Position numbers and translations under genes: made by a program. This document shows positions 6,740 to 13,694 of a stretch of 18,519 nt of DNA, in pieces; positions within the stretch are counted from its first letter, which is position 1; every line of letters starts with the position of its first letter. This stretch comes from JBQCDV01 sp051960855 (lineage in GTDB: Bacteria > Actinomycetota > Actinomycetes > JAJZTN01), in contig JBQCDV010000145.1 in the NCBI GenBank assembly GCA_051960855.1, positions 1 to 18,519 on the forward strand, in the 5' to 3' direction. The notes under the pieces were generated by a model that was given only the letters and a program-made list of their open reading frames with translations, did not search any database and had not been told where the DNA came from.

Positions 6740-7213
6740 ATGTCGGTCTCGCTCAAGTACGCCGTCGTGGAACGAGAGCGCCGCTACCGGATCCGACAGC
6801 TGTCCGACGGCGTATCGAGCACCGTGGAGATCGTCGACCGCTACATCTCTGGGACGCGGCTGCGCCTCCGCGAGGTCCGATCCGACGACGGCACCGTCAT
6901 CCGCAAGCTCGGGCACAAGGTCCGCCTTGCCGAGGGTCCGGCCGAGGTGGCGTGCACGAACTTCTATCTCGATGACGACGAGTGGGAGCTCCTGGCGACT
7001 CTGCCAGCCCGGCTGCTGCGCAAGCGGCGACACCTGGTGCGCCGAGACGGACTGCTGGTCGCCGTCGATGAGCACGAGGACGGGACGCTGATCGCCGAGA
7101 TCGACGACGGCGACCACCCCTCCGACCGCATCCCGGAGTGGCTCGACGTCGTGGAGGACGTCACGGCAGACGAAGCCTGGACCGGGGCCGGGCTCGCACG
7201 CACCGCGCCCTGA
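6740..7213 (+). CDS. CYTH-domain (triphosphate tunnel metalloenzyme-like) protein
   Basis: A 157-residue protein with the hallmarks of the CYTH fold. The N-terminal signature ExExR is E11-R-E13-R-R15 (family consensus ExExK). A basic strand RLRLR is at 40-44, RKLGHKVRL with Lys57 or so and Lys60 follows, an Arg/Lys cluster is near 91-101, and the acidic strand is LIAEIDD (117-123). The late IPEWLDVVEDVT element (131-142) resembles the helix that follows the tunnel in family members. CYTH proteins bind triphosphate groups and divalent metal inside a tunnel; members include adenylate cyclase class IV, thiamine triphosphatase and inorganic triphosphatases. The substrate here is unknown, but a tripolyphosphatase or nucleotide triphosphatase role is the default guess. 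It is divergent from pcrA with a 67-bp gap and convergent with vapC. No Shine-Dalgarno; probably leaderless. Confidence 0.85.
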   Translation: MSVSLKYAVVERERRYRIRQLSDGVSSTVEIVDRYISGTRLRLREVRSDDGTVIRKLGHKVRLAEGPAEVACTNFYLDDDEWELLATLPARLLRKRRHLVRRDGLLVAVDEHEDGTLIAEIDDGDHPSDRIPEWLDVVEDVTADEAWTGAGLARTAP

Positions 7214-7223
7214 CTGATGCGTT

Positions 7224-7236
7224 GACGACGGTCGTC
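7224..7236. terminator. Small dyad between convergent CYTH and vapC genes
   Basis: GACGA-CGG-TCGTC forms a 5-bp stem with a 3-nt loop in the 25-bp convergent gap. It is weak, with no T tract, but it is the only symmetric element available there to end either transcript. Confidence 0.25.
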
Positions 7237-7238
7237 CG

Positions 7239-7628
7239 TCAGCCCGCGCCGACGAGCCGGACGTCAGCGCGGTGACCGCCGGCGAGCAACTTGCGGTCGC
7301 AGGTGTACAGCGGCGCCTCCAGCGCCTCCGCCAATGCCAGGTAGGAGGCGTCGTACGCGGTGAACTGGTGGCGCAGCTGCCACACGCGCCCCGCCAGCGG
7401 CTCGAGAGCGTGCCGCTCGATGCCGAACTCGAAGAAGTCGCGAAGGGCCTGCGCTGACGCCGAGGGCAGAAGTTTTCCCCCGCGCTCGAGCCCGCGCAGG
7501 ACGGACGCCACTTCCACGTCCAGAAGATGGGGCGCCTCCACACTGCCAGCCACGACATCCAGCAGCACTGGGGCGACCTCGCGCCCCACGAGGACCTCGA
7601 CCATCGCGGAAGCGTCGATGACCGTCAC
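7239..7628 (-). CDS. vapC: VapC-type PIN-domain toxin ribonuclease
   Basis: A 129-residue PIN domain. The acidic active-site set is present: Asp5 (VIDASAMVE), Glu39 (LLDVEV), Asp93 (TAYDASYLALA) and Asp111 (CDRKLL), which would coordinate Mg/Mn for RNA cleavage. VapC toxins cleave tRNA or rRNA and are held inactive by VapB. The GTG start at 7628 lies in the GTGA overlap with the stop of the antitoxin gene, so translation is coupled and the toxin is made after its antitoxin. The length fits the family and no catalytic residue is missing, so the toxin looks intact. Its RNA target cannot be read from the sequence. Confidence 0.93.
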   Translation of the reverse strand: MTVIDASAMVEVLVGREVAPVLLDVVAGSVEAPHLLDVEVASVLRGLERGGKLLPSASAQALRDFFEFGIERHALEPLAGRVWQLRHQFTAYDASYLALAEALEAPLYTCDRKLLAGGHRADVRLVGAG

Positions 7629-7852
7629 CGGCGAGCATCGTCCCGAGCAGCGAGGATGTCCTCCCTCGTCACTCCGGAGGACCGCTCCTGGACGCGCAGC
7701 CGCGCCGCGATCTCGGCATTGGTCGGCCGCGCGGCGAGGCGGGCAAGCTCAGCGGCCACATAGGCGGACAGCGACAGCCCCTGGGCCGCCGCCCTCTCCT
7801 TCAATCTGTCGGCCACGTCCTCGGCGACATCACGGATGTAGAGCGTCGTCAC
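7625..7852 (-). CDS. vapB: VapB-type (FitA/RHH-like) antitoxin
   Basis: A 75-residue antitoxin. The N-terminal half (TTLYIRDVAEDVADRLKERA, then LSLSAYVAAEL) is a ribbon-helix-helix DNA-binding fold of the FitA/Arc class. The C-terminal half (about 42-75, Arg/Glu/Asp-rich) is the likely toxin-binding tail. It would neutralise VapC and repress its own promoter. The start is GTG 7852: TAGCAT is at -12 to -7, and the GAGGGG before the start lies too close to act as a normal Shine-Dalgarno. The stop overlaps the vapC start by 4 bp. The upstream same-strand gene ends 45 bp away, so the pair probably has its own promoter. Confidence 0.9.
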   Translation of the reverse strand: MTTLYIRDVAEDVADRLKERAAAQGLSLSAYVAAELARLAARPTNAEIAARLRVQERSSGVTREDILAARDDARR

Positions 7853-7858
7853 CCCTCG

Positions 7859-7876
7859 ATGCTAGCAAGTTGCAAG
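7859..7876 (-). promoter_or_regulatory. vapBC candidate leaderless -10 and direct-repeat operator
   Basis: TAGCAT reads on the minus strand at 7864-7859, exactly 6 nt before the GTG of vapB. Immediately upstream of the hexamer, GCAAG occurs twice (7865-7869 and 7872-7876, plus-strand reading) around a TTGCAA palindrome. This is where an autoregulatory VapB site would be expected. The operator is a guess from position. Confidence 0.45.
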
Positions 7877-7897
7877 CACGACGGGGGTCTGTCGGAC

Positions 7898-9160
7898 TCA
7901 GAGCTGGTCGAGGGGCACCTCGGGGTCGGCCAGCCGCTCCGGCGAGACGACTCGCCGCTCGAGCACCAGGGGCTTGACGACGTCGGGGACGTCCCAGACG
8001 TTCACGTTCATGACGGCGAGCAGCTGGTCGGCGTCGTTCAGCCAGAACGCGACGAACTCGCGCTTGCCCAGATCTCCCCGGACGACGACGCGTGACTGCT
8101 CGCCGCGGGCGACGTGACCGATGTACTCCATCCCCAGGTCGTACTGGTCGGTGTAGAAGTACGGCGGCTCCTGCCAGGTCGCTGCGTCCGAGCCGACCGG
8201 GAGGCCGGCGTCGGCGGCGATCGCGGCAGCGGCCACGGACGGCTGGTTGAGGGCCGTCGCCCAGTGCTCAGAACGGATCCGCTGCCGCAGTACGGGATGG
8301 TCGACGTTGGCGATGTCGCCGACGGCGAAGACGCGCGGGTTGCTCGAGCGCAGCGAGGCATCGACCCGAACGCCGTTGTCCACGGCGAGCCCGAGCTGCT
8401 CGGCGAGCGCGACATCGGGAGTGACGCCGACGGCCACGACGACCGCCCCAGCTTCCACGACCGTGCCGTCGGCCAGCCCGACCCCCGACGGGCGTCCGCC
8501 GTCGAGGAGGATCTCGCTGACACCGACTCCGGTGCGCAGGTCGACGCCGTGCTCGCGGTGCAGATCGGCGAAGACCTGGGCGAGCTCGGGCCCCAGCACC
8601 GGCAGCAGCGGCAGCTCGGCGGCCTCGAGCACGGTCACGTCGGCGCCGGCGGTGCGAGCGGCGGCCGCCACTTCCAGTCCGATCCAGCCGCCGCCGACGA
8701 TGACCACACGTCCGCCGTCGGACAGCTGCTTGCGCAGGGCGTCGGCATCGGAGCGGGTGCGCAGGCTGAGGAGGCCAGGGGCGTCGCCGCCGGGGACAGG
8801 CAGCGCGCGGGGGCGAGCACCGGTAGCGAGCACGAGCCGGTCCCACGGCAGCGTCTCGCCGCTGCTGAGCGTGACGCTCTGGGCGTCAGCGTCGGCGGCC
8901 ACGGCCCGCGTCCCCAGCCGCAGGTCGACGTCGTTGCCGGCGTACCACTGCTCCGGGTGGACGAGCGCCTCGGAGAACTCCGACTGTCCCTGCAGGTAGG
9001 ACTTCGACAGCGGCGGCCGGTCGTAGGGCAGCTCGTCCTCGCCGGCGAGCAGCGTCACCGCGCCGGCGTATCCCGCCGCGCGCAGCGCCTCGGCGGTCTT
9101 GGCCCCCGCCAGCCCGCCACCCACGATCACGACGCGCGCCACGGCTCCGTCGTTCGTCAC
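7898..9160 (-). CDS. FAD-dependent oxidoreductase, ferredoxin/rubredoxin reductase type
   Basis: A 420-residue flavoprotein with two Rossmann folds and a C-terminal reductase domain. The FAD fold begins VVIVGGGLAG (10-19), the RPPLSK element is at 48-53, the NAD(P)H fold has VIVGGGWIGLEVA (153-165), and the second FAD contact is VFAVGDIANV (278-287). Glu180 at the end of the second strand of the nucleotide fold suggests NADH over NADPH (inference from known dinucleotide-fold rules). The family passes electrons to ferredoxin or rubredoxin, for example for P450s or dioxygenases; no such partner is encoded in this window. There is no redox-active CxxC pair, so it is not a thioredoxin or glutathione reductase. 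The GTG at 9160 is taken; an in-frame GTG at 9142 is possible, and neither has a convincing Shine-Dalgarno. Confidence 0.92.
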   Translation of the reverse strand: MTNDGAVARVVIVGGGLAGAKTAEALRAAGYAGAVTLLAGEDELPYDRPPLSKSYLQGQSEFSEALVHPEQWYAGNDVDLRLGTRAVAADADAQSVTLSSGETLPWDRLVLATGARPRALPVPGGDAPGLLSLRTRSDADALRKQLSDGGRVVIVGGGWIGLEVAAAARTAGADVTVLEAAELPLLPVLGPELAQVFADLHREHGVDLRTGVGVSEILLDGGRPSGVGLADGTVVEAGAVVVAVGVTPDVALAEQLGLAVDNGVRVDASLRSSNPRVFAVGDIANVDHPVLRQRIRSEHWATALNQPSVAAAAIAADAGLPVGSDAATWQEPPYFYTDQYDLGMEYIGHVARGEQSRVVVRGDLGKREFVAFWLNDADQLLAVMNVNVWDVPDVVKPLVLERRVVSPERLADPEVPLDQL

Positions 9161-9242
9161 TCAGACCACCCCATCCTCGGCTCGCCCCATCCTCGGGACG
9201 ATCATGACCAGTGCTCGAACAGTAGGACGAGGCGGCCTTCGC

Positions 9243-9248
9243 TAGCGT
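9243..9248 (+). promoter_or_regulatory. Candidate leaderless -10 of the PIG-L gene (TAGCGT)
   Basis: TAGCGT sits exactly 6 nt before the GTG at 9255, within CGCTAGCGTTC, an 11-mer also found before the CYTH gene at 6740. No Shine-Dalgarno is present. The divergent gap (9161-9254) also holds a 12-bp direct repeat CCCCATCCTCGG at 9169-9180 and 9185-9196. Confidence 0.6.
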
Positions 9249-9254
9249 TCAACT

Positions 9255-9980
9255 GTGCTTGCCGACTCTGACGTCTCCCGCGCCCTTGCCGTCGTCGCCC
9301 ATCCGGACGACGTCGACTTCGGCGCCGCGGGGACCATCGCGACCTGGACCCGCGCCGGCATCGAGGTCACCTACTGCCTCGTGACGTACGGCGATGCTGG
9401 TGGCTTCGACCCGGCGGTCCCGCGCGCCGAGATCCCGGGGATCCGGGAGGCCGAGCAGCGCGCGGCCGGCAAGGTGCTGGGAGTCGATGACATCCGCTTC
9501 CTCGGCTATCAGGACGGGCGGGTCGAGCCGACCTATGAGCTGCGCCGGGACATCTCGCGGGTGATCCGGCAGGTCCGGCCGCAGCGGATCCTCGTGCAGA
9601 GCCCGGAGTGGAACTTCGCGCGCATCGGGGCCAGCCACCCGGACCACATGAAGACCGGTGAGGCGGCCTGGCGCGCGATCTATCCCGACGCCCGCAATCC
9701 CTTCGCCCATCCAGAGCTGCTGCAGGACGAGGGCCTCGAGGACTGGAAGGTCCGCGAGGTCTGGATGATGGGCGGCAAGGAGCCCGACACCGTCGTCGAC
9801 ATCACGGATGTCTTCGACCTCAAGGTCGAGGCGCTGCGCGCCCACGCCAGCCAGACCGAGCACATGGGCGATCAGCTGGTCCAGGTGCTGCGCGACTGGG
9901 GCGGGATGAACGCCCGCGAGGGCGGTCTGCCCGAGGGCCGACTCGCCGAGGCGTTCAACGTCTACGACATCCCGCGCTAG
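9255..9980 (+). CDS. PIG-L family deacetylase (LmbE-like)
   Basis: A 241-residue zinc-dependent N-acetyl hydrolase of the PIG-L/LmbE family. The metal motif AHPDD is at 15-19 (His16, Asp19) and the second metal motif SHPDH is at 127-131 (His131). Strand and loop features such as VTYGDAGG and RFLGYQDGRV are typical. Family members deacetylate GlcNAc-containing substrates, including the mycothiol precursor (MshB) and mycothiol conjugates (Mca) in actinobacteria. At 241 residues it is shorter than I expect for MshB or Mca, so I do not assign it to mycothiol metabolism. The GTG at 9255 is supported by the TAGCGT hexamer at -12 to -7 and by the family-like distance to AHPDD. It is divergent from the FAD reductase and convergent with the response regulator, with 37 bp to that stop and no obvious terminator. 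Confidence 0.93.
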   Translation: MLADSDVSRALAVVAHPDDVDFGAAGTIATWTRAGIEVTYCLVTYGDAGGFDPAVPRAEIPGIREAEQRAAGKVLGVDDIRFLGYQDGRVEPTYELRRDISRVIRQVRPQRILVQSPEWNFARIGASHPDHMKTGEAAWRAIYPDARNPFAHPELLQDEGLEDWKVREVWMMGGKEPDTVVDITDVFDLKVEALRAHASQTEHMGDQLVQVLRDWGGMNAREGGLPEGRLAEAFNVYDIPR

Positions 9981-10017
9981 CGCGAGGGCCGAGACCGCAC
10001 GCGGGTAGGGGCCGGCG

Positions 10018-10695
10018 TCAGACCAGCCGGCGGTCGCTGGCCCAGCGCGCGAGCTCGCGGCGGTTGGACAGCTGCAGCTTGCGCAGCACCGCCGACACGT
10101 GGGTCTCGACGGTCTTGACCGAGATGAACAGCGCCTTGGCCACCTCCTTGTAGGCGTAGCCACGGGCGATCAGGCGCAGCACCTCCCGCTCCCGCGTCGT
10201 GAGGAGGTCCAGGTCGTCGTCGATGTCGCTGGGCACGACCGCACCGGCAAACGCGTCCAGCACGAAGCCGGCCAGGCGCGGCGAGAAGACCGCATCGCCG
10301 TCGGCGACGCGGCGCACCGCGTCGGCCAGATCGGTGCCGGTGATGGTCTTGGTGACGTATCCCCGGGCGCCGGCGCGGACGACCCCGATCACGTCCTCGG
10401 CGGCATCGGACACCGACAGTGCGAGGAAGCGGGTCGCGGGCACCTCCGGCACCAGCCGGTGCAGCACCTCCTGACCGCCGCCCCCGGGCAGGTGGACGTC
10501 CAACAGCACGACGTCCGGCTCGAGCCGCCGGATCAGGGCGACGGCGGAGTCGACGTCCTCGGCTTCCCCGACGGTGAGCACGGGACGGCCTCCGCCCGCG
10601 GCGGCCGCGCCTGCAACCTCCTCGAGCTCCGCGCGCACGCCGGTGCGAAACAGCCGGTGGTCGTCGACGACGACGACACGGACAGGGGTGATCAC
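10018..10695 (-). CDS. NarL/LuxR-family response regulator (LiaR-like position)
   Basis: A 225-residue two-component regulator. The receiver domain (about 5-125) has the acidic pair Asp11-Asp12, the phospho-acceptor Asp66 (VVLLDVHLP), Ser94 at the switch position and Lys116 (TKTI). The C-terminal LuxR-type helix-turn-helix (about 164-220) contains LTTREREVLRLIARGY and VKTVETHVSAVLRKL. A Gly/Ala insertion sits early in the receiver (about 29-37). It starts at GTG 10695 inside the GTGA overlap with the upstream kinase gene, so the two are translationally coupled and are almost surely partners. Likely targets are the divergent PspC gene and this operon itself (inference). Confidence 0.96.
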   Translation of the reverse strand: MITPVRVVVVDDHRLFRTGVRAELEEVAGAAAAGGGRPVLTVGEAEDVDSAVALIRRLEPDVVLLDVHLPGGGGQEVLHRLVPEVPATRFLALSVSDAAEDVIGVVRAGARGYVTKTITGTDLADAVRRVADGDAVFSPRLAGFVLDAFAGAVVPSDIDDDLDLLTTREREVLRLIARGYAYKEVAKALFISVKTVETHVSAVLRKLQLSNRRELARWASDRRLV

Positions 10696-11987
10696 GTGAG
10701 AGCCTCCATGGTCGTTTCACTCCGGTCGGGGACCTCGAGCGGCAGGGTGAGCTCGACCTCGGTGCCAGGGTCGAGACGCCGGAGGACCGCCGCGCCACCG
10801 GCGCGCTGCATCCGGCCGACGATGCTCTCGCGCACACCCATCCGGTCGGCGGGCACGGCAGCAGGATCGAAGCCGGGCCCCCGATCCCGCACCGTCACGA
10901 CGAGCTCGGCGCCGCTCACCTCTGCATAGCAGGAGATGGGCTGCGAGCCGGCGTACTTGGCGGCATTGACAAGCGCCTCGCGGGCCGCTGACAGTGCACT
11001 GCCGACCGCGCCGTCCACGACGTGGTCCCCGACGCAGACGACCTCGATGGTGACGCCGTGGAGGTCCTCGACACCGGCCGCGACGGAGGCGAGCTCCTCG
11101 GCCACCATCACGCGCGCCGAGGTGCGGGCCGGCTGGTACAGCCACTGCCGGAGGTCCCGCTCCTGCGACCTGGCGAGCCGGGCCACAGCGTGGGGATCGT
11201 CCACCTGGCGCTGGATGAGCGCCAGCGTGTGCAGCACCGAGTCGTGCACGTGGGCGGCCACCTCCGCCCGCTCCTGCTCACGGATGCGGGCCGCCCGCTC
11301 GTCACGCAGGTCGCGCGCCAGCCGCAGCGCCCAGGGGGCCGCGATGAGCAGGACTCCCCCCAGCACGATGAGGACGGCGACGAGCAGAGCAGCGGCTTGG
11401 GCGAGAGACGTGCGGCGCGCGACGAGGGCGGCGATACCGGCCAACACCAGCAGCACGCCGAGCAGGGCCCGGGCGAGCGCTGCGCGCCCCTGCCGCGTGC
11501 CCCAGACCGTGGATGGGTCAGCCAATCCGCGCCAGCGGGCCCGTTGCGCGTCGTCGGCCTGCCGCCACAGCAGACCGAGCCCCACGCCCCCGACAGCCAG
11601 GGGCAGCACCGCCTGCCGCGGCAGACCGAGCCCGAGCACCTGCATGACCAGCAGGAGGGCCACTCCCAGGACGCCTAGGGCCAGGACTCCCCCAAAGCTC
11701 TCGCGCTCCTGCGGACCGGTCTCGTCGCGCGCCAGGGGCGCGAAGATCCACAAGCCCGCGTAGACGACAAGCCCGGCTCCGTTGGCGAGCGTCAGCACGA
11801 CGACCGCGAGCCGCACCCACCGCACGTCGACGCCCAGGTGCTCGGCCAGCCCGCGGCACACGCCGGCGAGCATCCGGCCGGAGACACGCCGTTGCAGCCG
11901 CCGCGGGTGCCGGGCGGCGGGCGGTGTCGTCTGTCCCTCGGCCACGCTCACGGCACCATCGTCGCCCCAGAGGGCACTGCCCCACAT
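10692..11987 (-). CDS. PspC-domain-fused histidine kinase (HisKA_3 type)
   Basis: A 431-residue membrane sensor. The N-terminal PspC domain is at about 32-86 (GRMLAGVCRGLAEHLGVD and a hydrophobic helix). More hydrophobic segments lie at about 98-120, 127-141, 173-191 and 197-219. The dimerisation/phospho-acceptor helix has AHVHDSVLHTL with His248, the N-box is EALVNAAKYA (Asn341), and the ATP lid is DRGPGFD (368-374) followed by MGVRESIVGRM. This fits kinases that pair with NarL-type regulators; the PspC fusion is known among actinobacteria and suggests envelope-stress sensing. The ATG at 11987 is used; in-frame GTGs at 11951 and 11945 are alternatives, none with a clear Shine-Dalgarno. It overlaps the response regulator by 4 bp and is divergent from a second PspC gene 128 bp away. 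Confidence 0.94.
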   Translation of the reverse strand: MWGSALWGDDGAVSVAEGQTTPPAARHPRRLQRRVSGRMLAGVCRGLAEHLGVDVRWVRLAVVVLTLANGAGLVVYAGLWIFAPLARDETGPQERESFGGVLALGVLGVALLLVMQVLGLGLPRQAVLPLAVGGVGLGLLWRQADDAQRARWRGLADPSTVWGTRQGRAALARALLGVLLVLAGIAALVARRTSLAQAAALLVAVLIVLGGVLLIAAPWALRLARDLRDERAARIREQERAEVAAHVHDSVLHTLALIQRQVDDPHAVARLARSQERDLRQWLYQPARTSARVMVAEELASVAAGVEDLHGVTIEVVCVGDHVVDGAVGSALSAAREALVNAAKYAGSQPISCYAEVSGAELVVTVRDRGPGFDPAAVPADRMGVRESIVGRMQRAGGAAVLRRLDPGTEVELTLPLEVPDRSETTMEALT

Positions 11988-12115
11988 CAGGGTTAGCGGA
12001 TCTGCCGCCCCCGACCTTCCCTGAGACGCGCGCCCCCAGGGGGAGGCCGGTTATCCGGGTCCGATCAGGGTCGACACCCGATGTCACAGCTGGGTCGGGC
12101 CAACAGGATGGCCGC

Positions 12116-13372
12116 ATGACAACCAACACGACCGAGCGCCAGTCCCCCACGCTGCGCCCGTGGCACGAGCTGCGCCGCAGCCGTGACGACTCAAAGATCG
12201 CCGGCGTCTGCGGCGGCCTGGCCCGCTGGCTCGACGTCGACCCCCTCCTCGTCCGCGTCGTGCTGGTGGCGCTCGTCGTCGTCGGGGGCATCGGTGTCCT
12301 CGCCTACGCGATCCTGTGGCTCACGGTGCCAAGTGAGGACGAGGCCGAGTCGCCGGCCGCTCGGCTGATCGCCGGGCGCGGCGACGAGTCGGTCATCTGG
12401 CCGGTCCTGCTGCTGGCCCTCGGGCTGTCGGTGGCCGGCGGTTCCTGGCTGCTGGGCAACGGCAACGGCGTCGGGCTCGCCCTGGTCGCCGTGGTAGTGA
12501 CCTTCGTGCTGCTGCGCCGCGGTCGACGGCTGGGCGGCAGCGGCGCGGCCGTGCCGACTCCCCCTGCCGCAGGCGGCCACGATGGGCAGCCGGCGGCAGC
12601 GTCGTTCGCGCAGGGTGGGACGGGGACGTGGCAGGGCGGGTCGCCGGCAACGACGGGCATGGGCAGCTGGGAGCCGCCGACCCTGCCGACAGCGCCGACC
12701 GTGCCGGTGGCGCCCGCTGCTGCCGCCGCGCCGCGCCGCGCCCGCACGCCGCGCAGCCCCCTGCCGCGCGTGACCTACAGCCTCGCCGCGGTGGCCGTCG
12801 GTCTGACGCTCGCCTGGGGCGCTCTCACCGGGGGCTCCGTGCCCGGACGCATCGTTCTCGCGATCGCCCTGACCATCGTCGCCGGCGGGCTGCTCGTGTC
12901 CGTCGTACTCGGCCTGACCGGACGCCCCACCGGCAGCCGCGTCGGGCTGGTGCTCGTCGGAGCGGTACTCGCCATGGCCGTTGGGTCCGCCACGGTGTGG
13001 CACACCCACAGCGGCTCCGGCACCCGGAGCTATGTCCCGACGAGCGACGCCGCCCTCGCCGGCGGCTACGAGCAGGGGGCCGGCGACCTGCGGCTCGACC
13101 TCCGGCAGCTGCCGGTCGGCGCGCACCGGGTCCACGCCGAGCTCGGCGTCGGGACGCTGGTCGTGACCGTGCCGCCCGAGGCAGCCGTCCACCTCTCGGC
13201 CGAGGCGGGCGCCGGAGAGGTCCAGATCGTCACCAGCGACGGCAGCCGCGACACGCGCAACGGTCTCGGTGTCTCACGCACGGTCGACCTGCCGGCGAGC
13301 GCCGGCAGCACGGACAGCTTCGACCTGGACCTGCAGGTCGGGCTCGGACAGGTGGAGGTGCGCCGTGGCTAG
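12116..13372 (+). CDS. PspC-domain membrane protein with LiaF-like C-terminus
   Basis: A 418-residue protein. PspC domain at about 18-72 (SKIAGVCGGLARWLDVDPLL, then a hydrophobic helix). Further membrane segments are at about 94-112, 119-134, 221-240, 246-266 and 276-293, with a Gly/Pro/Ala-rich linker at about 138-215. The C-terminal part (about 320-418), beta-rich with repeating LRLDLRQLPVG, ELGVGTLVVTVP and LQVGLGQVEVRRG motifs, resembles the LiaF C-terminal/DUF4097-like fold. LiaF restrains the LiaS kinase in Firmicutes, and PspC responds to membrane stress. This protein may therefore be the sensor or brake for the divergent kinase/regulator pair (inference from architecture and position). 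ATG 12116 is the start; it lacks a clear Shine-Dalgarno, and CAGGAT at 12104-12109 (-12 to -7) could be a degenerate -10. Confidence 0.9.
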   Translation: MTTNTTERQSPTLRPWHELRRSRDDSKIAGVCGGLARWLDVDPLLVRVVLVALVVVGGIGVLAYAILWLTVPSEDEAESPAARLIAGRGDESVIWPVLLLALGLSVAGGSWLLGNGNGVGLALVAVVVTFVLLRRGRRLGGSGAAVPTPPAAGGHDGQPAAASFAQGGTGTWQGGSPATTGMGSWEPPTLPTAPTVPVAPAAAAAPRRARTPRSPLPRVTYSLAAVAVGLTLAWGALTGGSVPGRIVLAIALTIVAGGLLVSVVLGLTGRPTGSRVGLVLVGAVLAMAVGSATVWHTHSGSGTRSYVPTSDAALAGGYEQGAGDLRLDLRQLPVGAHRVHAELGVGTLVVTVPPEAAVHLSAEAGAGEVQIVTSDGSRDTRNGLGVSRTVDLPASAGSTDSFDLDLQVGLGQVEVRRG

Positions 13373-13685
13373 CGGCTACGACGAAGAGGCAGAGCAGTTG
13401 AGTCAGGCAGAGCAGTTGAATCAGGCAGAGCAGCTGCGTCAGGCAGAGCACACGGCAGTGCTGCCCGAGCAGGACCGGATTCCCGAACGCCGTCCGCGCT
13501 GGCTGGCCAACGGCCTCGTCCTCGCCTTCGGGCTGGTGTACGCCCTGGTCGCTATCGCGGGACTGACGGGATGGCGCTGGACGTGGGACCTGGACGGCCG
13601 CTGGTTGGGAGCGACGGTCCTGCTGGTCGTCGGTGTCCTCGGCCTGACGGCCTCGCGCAATCGGGGTCCGTCAGGCGGTCGTTAG
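13365..13685 (+). CDS. Small two-helix membrane protein with N-terminal QAEQL repeats
   Basis: A 106-residue protein of no family I recognise. The first 30 residues contain three hexapeptide repeats, EQLSQA, EQLNQA and EQLRQA, then EH, forming an acidic Gln-rich, probably helical or coiled stretch. A Pro/Arg linker follows, then two hydrophobic helices (about 47-63 and 78-96) and a short basic tail. Both termini are therefore probably cytoplasmic. The GTG at 13365 overlaps the PspC-LiaF stop by 8 bp and has GGAGG at 13354-13358 (spacing 6), so it is translationally coupled to that gene and probably acts with it. The TTG and TCA/AAT-type bases in the repeat are less GC-rich than the surroundings, as expected for recently expanded repeats. 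Confidence 0.85.
   Translation: MASGYDEEAEQLSQAEQLNQAEQLRQAEHTAVLPEQDRIPERRPRWLANGLVLAFGLVYALVAIAGLTGWRWTWDLDGRWLGATVLLVVGVLGLTASRNRGPSGGR
13392..13451 (+). repeat. Tandem 18-bp in-frame coding repeat
   Basis: Units begin at 13392, 13410 and 13428 with a truncated fourth at 13446. They share GAGCAGTTGA / TCAGGCA blocks with one to three base differences. Each unit encodes six residues, so copy-number change would alter protein length without shifting the frame. Confidence 0.85.
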
Positions 13686-13688
13686 CCT
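13683..13688 (+). promoter_or_regulatory. Candidate leaderless -10 of the Nudix gene (TAGCCT)
   Basis: TAGCCT lies exactly 6 nt before the GTG at 13695, and its first three bases are the TAG stop of the preceding small membrane protein. No Shine-Dalgarno is present before 13695, although the gap is only 9 bp, so an internal promoter and leaderless start are plausible. Confidence 0.5.
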
Positions 13689-13694
13689 GACGAT

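Noticed and set aside
5587..6975. 462-codon plus-strand open frame antisense to pcrA
   Set aside because: High GC leaves antisense frames open; the translation has no recognisable motif and runs across the pcrA promoter into the CYTH gene.
8114..9271. 385-codon plus-strand open frame antisense to the FAD reductase
   Set aside because: Shadow frame opposite a clear flavoprotein, with no domain features of its own.
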